From positions 1-52,332 of the forward strand of contig NZ_QVLT01000031.1 of the NCBI RefSeq assembly GCF_003417065.2: 52,332 nucleotides of DNA, read 5' to 3'. Of the stretch, positions 1 through 8,379 are shown one piece after another. Under the pieces are notes generated by a model. That model did not search any database and had not been told where the DNA came from. It was given only the letters and a program-made list of their open reading frames with translations. Source of the DNA: Hymenobacter lapidiphilus (lineage in GTDB: Bacteria > Bacteroidota > Bacteroidia > Cytophagales > Hymenobacteraceae). Made by a program: the position numbers and the translations under genes. Each line of letters opens with the position of its first letter. Position 1 is the stretch's first letter.

Positions 1-2
1 TC

Positions 3-176
3 GCCGCCGTGCTGTCCGACCGCGCCGTGCTGACCTCCGACAACCCGCGCTTCGAAGACCCCAACGATATTCTCGCCCAGATGCAGACCGGCGTACCGGC
101 CGCCGCGCTGGGTAAAGTCCTCACCATCAGGGTTCCAGGCAACGGATTGGAGCATATTGTGGGCTTAGGGACTTAG
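3..176 (+). pseudogene. murE: MurE-like ligase, C-terminal fragment (partial, abnormal end)
   Basis: The frame is open from the window edge and ends at TAG 174-176. It reads ...LTSDNPRFEDPNDILAQM..., the motif before the glutamate ligase (Mur ligase C-terminal) domain end of UDP-MurNAc-tripeptide synthetase MurE, a cytoplasmic peptidoglycan enzyme. In the MurE family this motif is followed by a further stretch of roughly 70-80 residues that includes a GKGHE segment. Here the homology stops after 'KVLTI' and an unrelated 15-residue tail leads to the stop, so the end of the enzyme is missing. I infer a truncated or rearranged copy, or a paralogue fragment; the upstream part is outside the window. 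Family assignment is fairly firm, loss of function is inference. Confidence 0.6.
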
Positions 177-252
177 GGGCGGAAGAACGTAGGAACAAGG
201 GAACGGGACAAAAGATGTGACGTGCGCTTTTTCGCTTCTCGCTTCCAAACAC

Positions 253-672
253 TCACTTCTCCACATCAATCACAGCCATGGTAATGCGGCTGATGCAGAC
301 CAGGGCGCCGGTTTGCTCGTGGGTGATGCGGATTTCCCAGACTTGCGTGCGGCGGCCGACATGCAGCGCCGTGGCCCGGCCGATGACGTGGCCGTCGCGC
401 ACGCCTTTTATGTGGTTGGCGTTGATTTCGAGGCCCACGCAGGCTTGCTTGGTGGGGTCGGGTAGGCGGGTGTGGGCGGCAATACTGCCCAGCGTTTCGG
501 CCAGCGCCACCGAGGCCCCGCCGTGCAGCAGGCCCATGGGCTGGTGGGTGCGGCCATCCACGGGCATGCGGCCTTCGAGGTAATCGGCCGTGAAGGCCGT
601 CAGCTCGATACCCAGCGCGTCGGCCAGGGTGGGGCGGGTGCTTACCCAGTTCTTTAGTTGGTCAAGAGTCAT
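253..672 (-). CDS. Hotdog-fold thioesterase (PaaI / DHNA-CoA hydrolase type)
   Basis: A 139-residue single-domain hotdog protein, the usual length for this family. It shows the family signature HGGASVALAETLGS near residues 50-63, where the Glu is the expected catalytic residue and the HGG segment builds the active site. Such enzymes hydrolyse acyl-CoA thioesters in the cytoplasm; the closest functional groups are PaaI-type phenylacetyl-CoA thioesterases and the 1,4-dihydroxy-2-naphthoyl-CoA hydrolase of menaquinone synthesis. No menaquinone gene lies next to it, so the substrate cannot be fixed from context. It starts at ATG 672 and is divergent from the histidine phosphatase gene. Confidence 0.85.
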   Translation of the reverse strand: MTLDQLKNWVSTRPTLADALGIELTAFTADYLEGRMPVDGRTHQPMGLLHGGASVALAETLGSIAAHTRLPDPTKQACVGLEINANHIKGVRDGHVIGRATALHVGRRTQVWEIRITHEQTGALVCISRITMAVIDVEK

Positions 673-817
673 GAGCGGAGCAAGGGAAAGACGCTAATTG
701 AGCGGAGCTGGGCGGCTGCCGGCCGGCAACAAAAAACGCCCGAAAACTTGCAGCTTGCGGCCTGAAGCTTGTAGCTTTAGAAGTGTTTCAAGCGTAAACC
801 GCAAAACTAGGGGGAAA

Positions 818-1438
818 GTGAGCGTCAAAAAAATATACCTGATTCGCCACGGCCAAACCGACTTCAATGTGCGCGGCATCGTGCAGGGCAGCGGCATCGA
901 TTCGTCGCTCAACGAGGCCGGGCGGCGGCAGGCGGCGCGCTTTTTCGCCGCCTACAGTCAGGTGCCCTTCGACAAGGTGTACACCTCGCTGCTGCGCCGC
1001 ACCCGCGAGTCGGTGGCCGGTTTCCTGGATTTGGGCCTGCCGCACGAACCCCACGGTGGCCTGAACGAAATCGGCTGGGGTACCCGCGAGGGCACCCGCA
1101 TTACGCCCGAGGAAGACGAGGAGTACCACAGCATGCTCCAGGACTGGCGGGCCGGCCGCACCGGCTCGGCCCTCGAAGGCGGCGAAAGCCCCGAGCAGGT
1201 AGCCGCCCGCCAGCGGCCGTTTATCGAGCTGCTCACAAGCCGGCCCCGCGAGCAGACGGTGCTGGTGTGCATGCACGGCCGGGCCATGCGGGTGCTGCTG
1301 TGCCAGCTGCTGCATTACCCGCTTAGCCAGATGGAAAACTTCGAGCACCACAATCTGGGCCTCTACGAGCTGGAATACACCGGCTCGCTGTTCACGGTGC
1401 GCAACTTCCTCGACATACGCCACCTGACCACAGATTAG
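818..1438 (+). CDS. Histidine phosphatase family protein (phosphoglycerate mutase-like)
   Basis: The protein has the phosphohistidine motif LIRHGQTDFN close to its N-terminus and the second catalytic histidine in CMHGRAMR, so it belongs to the branch of the histidine phosphatase superfamily that contains cofactor-dependent phosphoglycerate mutase and small-molecule phosphatases. The length of 206 residues suits a phosphatase of the CobC/PhoE/GpmB group. I place the start at GTG 818 because it sits after a purine-rich AGGGGGAAA stretch and puts the beta strand KKIYLIRHG at the N-terminus; the longer upstream reading adds about 40 residues of low-complexity repeat sequence. Substrate unknown. 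It reads away from the thioesterase. Confidence 0.85.
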   Translation: MSVKKIYLIRHGQTDFNVRGIVQGSGIDSSLNEAGRRQAARFFAAYSQVPFDKVYTSLLRRTRESVAGFLDLGLPHEPHGGLNEIGWGTREGTRITPEEDEEYHSMLQDWRAGRTGSALEGGESPEQVAARQRPFIELLTSRPREQTVLVCMHGRAMRVLLCQLLHYPLSQMENFEHHNLGLYELEYTGSLFTVRNFLDIRHLTTD

Positions 1439-1755
1439 CGCGTAGTTTTTCGGGTTGCACGGCCTTCGTGAACAGATGTGGCGATGCCTATTTGCATCTC
1501 ATCGTTGAACAGCATCAGCCGCGCCAACCTCATCGGTTAAACCCAGTAACACAGGGCCGCGCCGGTTCTGGTCTGTTCGAAAGCCGGGACCTTAACTGCC
1601 GGGCCGAACCCCCGCTTCGTAAGGCTGCTCGCCACCTTATGCCGCCCGGCGAAAATTCGCCCCGGCTTCGGCTGGCTGCGGCAGACGGGTTTCGTTTGCT
1701 CCCCCGAATTTTCGGGCTAATTTTGACCCTATTCAATCCAACGACGACGACGCAG
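1439..1755. other. Intergenic region upstream of the E2 gene
   Basis: This 317-bp stretch has no convincing gene. The reading frame of the downstream E2 gene stays open through most of it, but the residues have no domain character. It contains the promoter listed separately at 1695-1725. Confidence 0.5.
1695..1725 (+). promoter_or_regulatory. Bacteroidota-type promoter of the E2 gene
   Basis: TTTG at 1695-1698, a 19-bp gap, then TAATTTTG at 1718-1725. This is an exact match to the Bacteroidota sigma-A consensus TTTG-N19-TAnnTTTG. Transcription would start near 1732, about 24 nt before ATG 1756, which supports that start codon over the longer open frame. Confidence 0.7.
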
Positions 1756-3564
1756 ATGGCCGAACTCATAAAAATGCCCAAGATGAGCGACACGATGACC
1801 GAAGGGGTTATTGCGGCGTGGCTCAAAAAAGTAGGCGATAAAGTAAAATCCGGCGACGTGCTGGCCGAGGTGGAAACCGACAAGGCTACCATGGAGCTCG
1901 AAAACTACGAGGACGGCACGCTGCTTTACGTCGGACCCAAGGAAGGAGAGGCCGTGGTGGTAAATGGCCTGCTGGCCATTGTAGGGAAGGAGGGCGAGGA
2001 TATTGCATCCCTGCTGAAAGAGGCGCAGGCCGAAACCGCCCAGCTCGCCACCGGCGAAACGGAAGCTGCGCCGGCCGCCGAAGCGCCGGCCCCGGCCGCT
2101 GCGCCGGAGGCCCCCAAAGCTGCCGCGCCGGCTCCGGCTGCGCCTGCGGCTCCCAAGGCTGAGGCTCCCAAGCCCGTTGCGGCTGCGACTGCGGCCGGCA
2201 ACGGCAAGAAGGCAACCGTCATCCGGATGCCCAAGATGAGCGACACCATGACCGAGGGCACCATTGCCGCTTGGCTGAAAAAAGTGGGTGACAAGGTAAA
2301 ATCGGGTGATATTCTGGCGGAAGTGGAAACCGACAAGGCAACCATGGAGCTGGACAACTACGAAGACGGAACCCTGCTCTACATCGGCCCCAAGGAAGGC
2401 GAGGCCGTGCCCGTAGATGGCGTACTGGCCATTATTGGCGAAGAAGGTGCCGACGTGCAGGCCCTGCTCGGCGGCCAGTCGGGTGGTGCTGCCGAACCGG
2501 CCGCCGCTCCGGCTGCCGCCGCGGAAGCCGTTGCTCCCGCCTCGGCTTCTAGCTCGGCTCCTGCGCCCGCTGCCGAAGCCGCGCCAACTGCCACTGGTGG
2601 CCGCATCTTCGCCTCGCCGCTGGCTAAAAGCATTGCCAAGGATAAAGGCATCGACCTGCATACCATTAAGGGCTCAGGCGAAAACGGCCGCATCGTGTCG
2701 CGCGACCTGGAGGATGTAGCTGCTTCGGCCGCGCCGGCCCCAGCCGCTGCTCCAGCTGCCACTACTTCGGCGCCGGCCGCGGCTACTCCACAATCGGAGT
2801 ACATCAAGGCAGCCCTGCCCGAGCAGGCGGCTCCGGCCGCCGCGCCGGCTGCACCGGCCGCGCCGGCCGCCCAGCCCGCCGACGGCACCTACACCGATAC
2901 GCCGGTGTCGCAGATGCGCAAGGTGATTGCCCGCCGCCTCTCCGAAAGTCTGTTCACGGCCCCGCATTTCTATCTGACGATGGAAATCCTGATGGACCGG
3001 GCCATGGAGGTACGGACCCAGCTCAACGAGCTTTCGCCCGTTAAGCTCAGCTTCAACGACCTCGTAATTAAGGCTGCGGCTGTGGCCCTGCGCCAGCATC
3101 CGGCCGTGAACTCCTCGTGGCTCGGCGACCGAATCCGCCAGAACCACGTCATCAATATCGGGGTAGCCGTGGCCGTGGATGAGGGCCTGCTGGTGCCGGT
3201 GGTGCGCAACGCCGACGGTAAGGGCATGTCGCAGATTGCTACCGAGGTGAAAGAGCTGGCCGGCAAGGCCAAAAGCAAGAAGCTGCAGCCCGCCGAGTGG
3301 GAGGGCAGCACCTTCACCATCTCCAACCTGGGCATGTTCGGCATCGACGAATTCACGGCCATCATCAACCCGCCGGATGCCTGCATCCTGGCCGTGGGCG
3401 GCATCAAGCAGACGGCCGTGGTGAAGAACGGCGAGCTGGCCGTGGGCAATATCATGAAGGTAACGCTGAGTTGCGACCACCGCGTGGTGGACGGCGCTAC
3501 CGGCGCGGCCTTCCTGCAAACGCTCAAAAGCCTGCTCGAAGACCCATTGCGCATGCTGATTTAA
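1756..3564 (+). CDS. aceF: Pyruvate dehydrogenase complex E2, dihydrolipoamide acetyltransferase
   Basis: This 602-residue protein is the core acyltransferase of a 2-oxo acid dehydrogenase complex, transferring the acetyl group from lipoate to CoA. Two lipoyl domains (about residues 1-78 and 154-230) carry the ETDKATME motif with lipoylated lysines K43 and K194. Long Ala/Pro linkers follow, then a peripheral-subunit-binding domain (about 281-325, ASPLAKSIAKDKGIDL), then the catalytic domain (about 375-602) with the DHRVVDGATG motif and catalytic H575. The conserved MPKMSDTMTEG start is typical of pyruvate-type E2. E1 and E3 genes are not adjacent, so the enzyme's partners must be encoded elsewhere. 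Confidence 0.93.
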   Translation: MAELIKMPKMSDTMTEGVIAAWLKKVGDKVKSGDVLAEVETDKATMELENYEDGTLLYVGPKEGEAVVVNGLLAIVGKEGEDIASLLKEAQAETAQLATGETEAAPAAEAPAPAAAPEAPKAAAPAPAAPAAPKAEAPKPVAAATAAGNGKKATVIRMPKMSDTMTEGTIAAWLKKVGDKVKSGDILAEVETDKATMELDNYEDGTLLYIGPKEGEAVPVDGVLAIIGEEGADVQALLGGQSGGAAEPAAAPAAAAEAVAPASASSSAPAPAAEAAPTATGGRIFASPLAKSIAKDKGIDLHTIKGSGENGRIVSRDLEDVAASAAPAPAAAPAATTSAPAAATPQSEYIKAALPEQAAPAAAPAAPAAPAAQPADGTYTDTPVSQMRKVIARRLSESLFTAPHFYLTMEILMDRAMEVRTQLNELSPVKLSFNDLVIKAAAVALRQHPAVNSSWLGDRIRQNHVINIGVAVAVDEGLLVPVVRNADGKGMSQIATEVKELAGKAKSKKLQPAEWEGSTFTISNLGMFGIDEFTAIINPPDACILAVGGIKQTAVVKNGELAVGNIMKVTLSCDHRVVDGATGAAFLQTLKSLLEDPLRMLI

Positions 3565-3588
3565 GTCGGCCAAACATTTAGATTAAGG

Positions 3589-3619
3589 AAAGCCAGTCCC
3601 GCCAGGGACTGGCTTTTTT
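3589..3619 (+). terminator. Rho-independent terminator after the E2 gene
   Basis: The hairpin pairs AGCCAGTCCC with GGGACTGGCT around a GCCA loop and is followed by a T run. It lies 25 nt after the E2 stop. Confidence 0.85.
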
Positions 3620-3765
3620 GCTGGCCTCCGCTGAGCCGCTTCGGGGCGGAATGGCCTATGATTGACTTGTGCCGGACTGCTGCTCCGGCCGCTTCCTGTG
3701 GCCAGGGGCGGGGTTTAAGCTATAGATATGGAGCCTGTTTGTCGCTGCCAGGTACACAGTGGAAA

Positions 3766-3798
3766 TTTGCTATAGAAATATATAAATTTCATAGCAAA
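3766..3798. promoter_or_regulatory. Possible operator: AT-rich inverted repeat before the TonB receptor
   Basis: TTTGCTAT at 3766-3773 and ATAGCAAA at 3791-3798 form perfect 8-bp arms around a 17-bp AT-only centre, inside otherwise GC-rich DNA and 73 bp before the receptor's ATG. An operator or promoter-overlapping site is plausible. The binding protein is unknown. Confidence 0.35.
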
Positions 3799-3870
3799 AT
3801 CACTATACTTACTGCCAGTGGGCGTTGTTTCCGCGGCACCCGATTGTACATCGCTCAATCCAGCATACCT

Positions 3871-6441
3871 ATGAAAAAGACTCTACTGACAATTGCGCTG
3901 GGCGTAGCCAGCGCCGCCGCTTATGGGCAGGGCCAGTCCATTTCCGGCCAGGTGCTGGATGGCGCCGGCAAACCCGTTATCGGGGCTACGGTGGTAGAAA
4001 GGGGCACCAACAACGGCACTGCCACCGACAACGACGGTCGCTTCGTGCTGAAGGCCCGCACGGCCTCGCCTCGCCTGCAAATCAGCTCCATCGGCTACGG
4101 CGCGCAGGAGGTGGCCGGCAGCGGGGAGGTGAGCGTGCGTCTCGCCGACGCCACCAACAACCTCGGCGACGTGCAGGTGGTGGGCTCGCGCAGCCAGAAC
4201 CGCTCCATCACCGACTCGCCCTCGCCCGTCGATATCATCGACCTGCGCGAGGTAACCACCAAAACCGGCCAGCTCGATGTGAACCAGCTGCTGCAGTTTG
4301 TGGCGCCCTCGTTCAACTCGAACCGCCAAACCGGCTCCGACGGCGCCGACCACGTGGACCCGGCCTCGCTGCGCGGCCTCGGGCCCGACCAGACGCTGGT
4401 GCTCGTGAACGGCAAGCGCCAGCATCAGTCGGCGCTGGTGAACCTGTTCGGCTCGCGCGGGCGCGGCAACACGGGCACCGACCTGAACGTGATTCCGGCC
4501 GCCAGCATCGAGCGGATTGAGATTCTGCGCGACGGCGCGGCGGCCCAGTACGGCTCCGATGCCATTGCGGGCGTTATCAATATTGTGCTCAAAAGCTCGG
4601 TGAAGGAGCTGACGGTTAACGTGAACTACGGCGCCTACGACGCCAAATACCGCCGCGACGACCAGAAGTACGACGGCGGCAACTTCAACGCCAACCTGAA
4701 CTACGGCCTCGGGCTGGGCGAAAAGGGCAGCTTCATCAACGCCACCGTCGACTACAACGCGCGGCAGCACACCCAGCGTGCCGCCGTGCCGGCTCCCGAT
4801 GGCCTGGCCCGCCGCGAGTACGGCGACCCCAAGGTGTCGAACCTCTCGGGCTACCTCAACTCCAAGTTCGCCCTCACCGACCAGACCCATATTTACGTGT
4901 TTGGTGGGGCCAACAAGCGCCGGGGCGACGCCTACGCCTGGACCCGCTTCCCCGACGATGACCGGAACGTGCCCGCCATTTACCCCAACGGCTTCGACCC
5001 CATCATCACCAGCGACATTATTGATGTTTCGGCCGTGGCGGGCGTGCGCACCAAGCTCGGCGGCTGGGACCTGGACCTGAGCAATAACTTCGGCTCCAAC
5101 CGCTTCGACTACGGCGTGGAAAACTCGCTCAACGCCTCGCTGGGAGCCAGTTCGCCCACTACCTTCGATGCCGGCGGCTTCCAGCTGCAGCAGAACGTGG
5201 TGAATCTGGGCCTGACGCGTAACTACGGCACCGTGCTGAGCGGCCTGAACCTGGCCGCCGGCGCTGAGTTCCGGCGCGAGTGGTACTCGCTGTTTGCGGG
5301 TGAGGAGGCATCGTACCGCAACTACGACCCGGCCGGCACGCCCGATGATGAGCGCGAGGCCAGCGGCTCGCAGGGCTTTCCGGGGTTCCAGCCCACTGAT
5401 GCCATTAAGGCCGACCGCGACAACGTGGGGGTGTACGCTGATGCCGAGCTGAACGTGACGCTGCGCTGGCTGCTGGCCGGCGCCCTGCGCTACGAGCACT
5501 ACACCGACTTCGGCAGCACGCTCAACTACAAGGCCTCAACCCGCTATAAACTGACCGAGTTTCTGACCCTGCGCGGCACGTACAGCACTGGCTTCCGGGC
5601 CCCGTCGCTGGCCCAAATCAACTTCAACTCCACCTTCACCAACTTCATCCAGGGCCAGGCGGTGGAAGTGCTGCTGGCACGCAACAACAGCGCCCTAACC
5701 CAGAAGCTGGGTATCCCGGCCCTCAAGCAGGAAACCTCCAACAGCGCCAACGTGGGCCTCACCAGCCGCATCGGCTCGGCGCTGAGCCTGACGCTGGACG
5801 GCTACTACATCAAGGTGAAGGACCGCGTGGTGCTCACCAGCCAGTTCGGCAACGACGACCCAGTTATCGGGCCCGACCTAGTGGCGCTGAACGTGGGGCA
5901 GGCCCAGTTCTTCGCCAACGCCGCCGACACCCGCTCGCTGGGCCTCGATGTGGTGCTCAACCACACCGCCCAGCTGGGCACTGCCGGGCGCCTCAACTCC
6001 ACGCTGGCCGCCAACTTCAACCAGCTTAAAATCGACCGGGTGCAGACCTCGGGCCGCTTGGCGGGCCGCGAGGACGATTTCTTCGGGCCCCGCGAGCAGG
6101 CCTTCGTGAAGGCATCGGCCCCGCCGTCGAAAATCAACCTCACCTTCGACTACCAGGTGGCCCGGTTTGGGACGCTGGTGCGGTTCGTGCGCTTTGCCGG
6201 TGTGGATTTGATTGACTGGGACGGCAACCCGATGAACTACGACGCGCGCATCACCACCGACCTGACGCTGAGCTACGCCCTGACCAACAATCTGCAGCTG
6301 ATTGCGGGCAGCACCAACCTGTTCAACCGCTACCCCACGCTGTTCAATCCGCAGCTCACCGAAACCGGCGGCGCCTGGGACCCGGTGCAGATGGGCGCGA
6401 ACGGGCGGTTTTACTTTGCTAAATTGCAGGCCCGATTCTAA
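3871..6441 (+). CDS. TonB-dependent outer membrane receptor
   Basis: An 856-residue protein. A signal peptide (MKKTLLTIALGVASAAAYGQ) is followed by a carboxypeptidase-regulatory-like beta-sandwich (about residues 22-100), a plug domain (about 115-240, with LRGLGPDQTLVLVNGKR and IERIEILRDGAAAQYGSDAIAGVINI), and a 22-strand-type barrel ending in the aromatic residue of FYFAKLQARF. Such receptors import siderophores, vitamins, glycans or peptides across the outer membrane using TonB energy. The N-terminal extra domain is typical of Bacteroidota. No SusD-like partner, hydrolase or regulator is adjacent, so the substrate is unknown. The start is set by the signal peptide; the upstream open frame has no such character. 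Confidence 0.92.
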   Translation: MKKTLLTIALGVASAAAYGQGQSISGQVLDGAGKPVIGATVVERGTNNGTATDNDGRFVLKARTASPRLQISSIGYGAQEVAGSGEVSVRLADATNNLGDVQVVGSRSQNRSITDSPSPVDIIDLREVTTKTGQLDVNQLLQFVAPSFNSNRQTGSDGADHVDPASLRGLGPDQTLVLVNGKRQHQSALVNLFGSRGRGNTGTDLNVIPAASIERIEILRDGAAAQYGSDAIAGVINIVLKSSVKELTVNVNYGAYDAKYRRDDQKYDGGNFNANLNYGLGLGEKGSFINATVDYNARQHTQRAAVPAPDGLARREYGDPKVSNLSGYLNSKFALTDQTHIYVFGGANKRRGDAYAWTRFPDDDRNVPAIYPNGFDPIITSDIIDVSAVAGVRTKLGGWDLDLSNNFGSNRFDYGVENSLNASLGASSPTTFDAGGFQLQQNVVNLGLTRNYGTVLSGLNLAAGAEFRREWYSLFAGEEASYRNYDPAGTPDDEREASGSQGFPGFQPTDAIKADRDNVGVYADAELNVTLRWLLAGALRYEHYTDFGSTLNYKASTRYKLTEFLTLRGTYSTGFRAPSLAQINFNSTFTNFIQGQAVEVLLARNNSALTQKLGIPALKQETSNSANVGLTSRIGSALSLTLDGYYIKVKDRVVLTSQFGNDDPVIGPDLVALNVGQAQFFANAADTRSLGLDVVLNHTAQLGTAGRLNSTLAANFNQLKIDRVQTSGRLAGREDDFFGPREQAFVKASAPPSKINLTFDYQVARFGTLVRFVRFAGVDLIDWDGNPMNYDARITTDLTLSYALTNNLQLIAGSTNLFNRYPTLFNPQLTETGGAWDPVQMGANGRFYFAKLQARF

Positions 6442-6503
6442 TACGAGTGCCACTCGTCGGCTGCGAATTGTTAGCTGATGGCTGTTTAATAGGGTAGGAA
6501 TTG

Positions 6504-6547
6504 GGAGTCAGCTGTTGGTACTGACGTGCTGGCAGCTGGCTCCTTTT
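6504..6547 (+). terminator. Terminator after the TonB receptor gene
   Basis: An imperfect hairpin pairs GGAGTCAGCTG with CAGCTGGCTCC across a loop of about 18 nt, followed by six T residues. Confidence 0.65.
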
Positions 6548-6598
6548 TTCTGCCAGCCACTCATCTGATAACGGGTAACTGCAAAACTCTCAACTGAT

Positions 6599-7135
6599 AT
6601 GAAAATCCGCTCCACTACTGTCCTGGGCATCCGCCACAACGGCCAGGTGGCCCTCGGCGCCGACGGCCAGGCCACCATGGACAAGCACGTGGCCAAAAGC
6701 AACGTGCGCAAAGTCCGCAAGCTGCACGACGGCAAAGTGGTAACCGGCTTTGCCGGCTCCACGGCCGATGCGTTCATGCTGCTTGATAAGTTCGAGGAGA
6801 AGCTTTCGGGCTACAACGGCCAGCTGCGCCGCGCCGCCATCGAGCTGGCCAAAGAGTGGCGCAAAGACCAGTACCTGCGCAAGCTCGAAGCCATGATGGT
6901 GGTGTGCGACAAGGACGAACTGCTCATCATTGCCGGCACCGGCGACGTGCTGGAGCCCGACAACGACGTGGCCGCCATCGGCTCGGGCTCGATGTACGCC
7001 CAGGCCGCCGCGCTGGCCCTGAAAAAGCACGCCCCCCACCTCACGGCCCGCCAGATGGTGGAGGACGCCCTGCACATTGCCGCCGACATCTGCATCTATA
7101 CCAACCACAACCTCATGATTGAGGAGCCGGTATAG
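6599..7135 (+). CDS. hslV: ATP-dependent protease peptidase subunit HslV (ClpQ)
   Basis: At 178 residues this matches HslV in length. The sequence MKIRSTTVLGIRHNG...GADGQATM is the HslV N-terminus: after removal of a short propeptide (MKIRS) the nucleophilic threonine T6 would be exposed, as in proteasome-type peptidases. The GFAGSTADAF and GSGSMYAQAAA segments are also typical. HslV forms a double hexamer and degrades cytoplasmic proteins with the ATPase HslU. HslU is not next to it here, unlike the common hslVU order, so its gene should be elsewhere in the genome. Confidence 0.93.
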   Translation: MKIRSTTVLGIRHNGQVALGADGQATMDKHVAKSNVRKVRKLHDGKVVTGFAGSTADAFMLLDKFEEKLSGYNGQLRRAAIELAKEWRKDQYLRKLEAMMVVCDKDELLIIAGTGDVLEPDNDVAAIGSGSMYAQAAALALKKHAPHLTARQMVEDALHIAADICIYTNHNLMIEEPV

Positions 7136-7171
7136 GTGTTGGAAACACAAGCTTAGGCTAAAGACAAAAAG

Positions 7172-7297
7172 AACGTCATGCTGAGCGAAGGCGCAGCCGC
7201 AGTCGAAGCATCTCTACTGCTTCGTTGCAGTCGACAGGATTACTACTACGGTAGAGATGCTTCGACTGCGCCTCCGGCTACGCTCAGCATGACCGTT
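7172..7297. repeat. Interspersed palindrome, family B, copy 1
   Basis: The left arm begins GTCATGCTGAGCGAAGG and the right arm ends CGCTCAGCATGAC; both contain the GTCGAAGCATCTCTAC / GTAGAGATGCTTCGAC core. It fills the gap between hslV and the synthase gene. A second copy lies at 39051-39178. Confidence 0.85.
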
Positions 7298-7327
7298 ATA
7301 TAAGAACAATACAAATCACCCCAACCC

Positions 7328-8299
7328 ATGCAAATCACCAACTTCCTCAAGCACCACTACCGCCACTTCAATGCCGCTGCGCTTATTGATGCGGCTGAAG
7401 GCTACAACAAGCACCTGGCCGACGGCGGCAAGATGATGATTACCCTGGCCGGCGCCATGAGCACCGCCGAAATGGGCATTCAGCTGGCCGAACTCATTCG
7501 GCAAGATAAAGTGCAGGTTATCAGCTGCACCGGCGCCAATCTCGAAGAAGACATCTTCAACCTCGTGGCCCACGATTTCTACGAGCGGGTGCCCAACTAC
7601 CGCGACCTGACGCCCGCCGACGAGCAGGCCCTGCTGGAGCGCCATATGAACCGCGTAACCGACACCTGCATCCCCGAAGAGGAGGCCATGCGCCGCCTGG
7701 AGCACTCGGTGCTCAAGTTCTGGGAGAAGGCCGACAAGGCCGGCGAGCAGTACTTCCCCCACGAATTCTTCTACCAGATTCTGCTGAGCGGCGAGCTGGA
7801 GCAGTACTACCAGATTGACCCCAAGGACTCCTGGATGCTGGCTGCCGCCGAGAAAAACCTGCCCATCATCTGCCCCGGTTGGGAAGACAGCACGCTGGGT
7901 AACATTTTCGCCGGCCACGTTATTTCGGGCGACATCAAGAACGTGCACACCGTGCGCACCGGCATCGAGTACATGATTTATCTGGCCGGCTGGTACACCG
8001 AGCAAGCCACCGAAGCCAGCCCGGTCGGCTTCTTCCAGATTGGCGGCGGCATTGCCGGCGACTTCCCCATCTGTGTGGTGCCCATGCTGCACCAGGACCT
8101 GGGCCGCACCACGGTACCGCTGTGGGGCTACTTCTGCCAGATTTCGGACTCGACGACCAGCTACGGCAGCTACTCGGGCGCCGTGCCGAACGAGAAAATC
8201 ACCTGGGGCAAGCTGGGCCAGGACACGCCCAAGTTCATCATCGAGTCGGACGCTACTATTGTAGCTCCGTTGATTTTTGCTATTGTACTGGGGCAGTAA
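7328..8299 (+). CDS. Deoxyhypusine synthase family protein (possibly homospermidine synthase)
   Basis: The 323-residue protein belongs to the deoxyhypusine synthase family, NAD-dependent enzymes that move the aminobutyl group of spermidine to a lysine or amine acceptor. The NAD-site segment SCTGANLEED and the C-terminal NEKITWGKLG with the conserved enzyme-intermediate lysine K295 are visible, together with the SDATIVAPLIFA end. Bacteria lack eIF5A, and characterised bacterial relatives make homospermidine from putrescine and spermidine, so a polyamine synthase role is more likely than protein modification. No other polyamine gene is adjacent. Confidence 0.85.
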   Translation: MQITNFLKHHYRHFNAAALIDAAEGYNKHLADGGKMMITLAGAMSTAEMGIQLAELIRQDKVQVISCTGANLEEDIFNLVAHDFYERVPNYRDLTPADEQALLERHMNRVTDTCIPEEEAMRRLEHSVLKFWEKADKAGEQYFPHEFFYQILLSGELEQYYQIDPKDSWMLAAAEKNLPIICPGWEDSTLGNIFAGHVISGDIKNVHTVRTGIEYMIYLAGWYTEQATEASPVGFFQIGGGIAGDFPICVVPMLHQDLGRTTVPLWGYFCQISDSTTSYGSYSGAVPNEKITWGKLGQDTPKFIIESDATIVAPLIFAIVLGQ

Positions 8300-8319
8300 A
8301 TCATAATCGAATTGCAGCA

Positions 8320-8355
8320 GAAACGCCCGTCGCTACTCAGTAGCGACGGGCGTTT
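8320..8355 (+). terminator. Terminator after the deoxyhypusine synthase-like gene
   Basis: AAACGCCCGTCGCTAC pairs with GTAGCGACGGGCGTTT around a short loop, 20 nt past the stop. It also lies just before the 3' end of the convergent DUF3667 gene and could serve both. Confidence 0.8.
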
Positions 8356-8379
8356 GGGTTTTGTGAGATGAGCGGCTTG

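Noticed and set aside
1468..1755. N-terminal extension of the E2 protein
   Set aside because: The frame is open, but the promoter at 1695-1725 lies inside it and the E2 family starts with the lipoyl domain at 1756.
3883..5499. Long open frame antisense to the TonB receptor gene
   Set aside because: It mirrors the codon structure of the receptor on a GC-rich strand, has biased residues (Val, His, Gly) and no domain. Similar antisense frames under the ABC-F (18736-20481) and katG (25291-26994) genes are rejected for the same reason.
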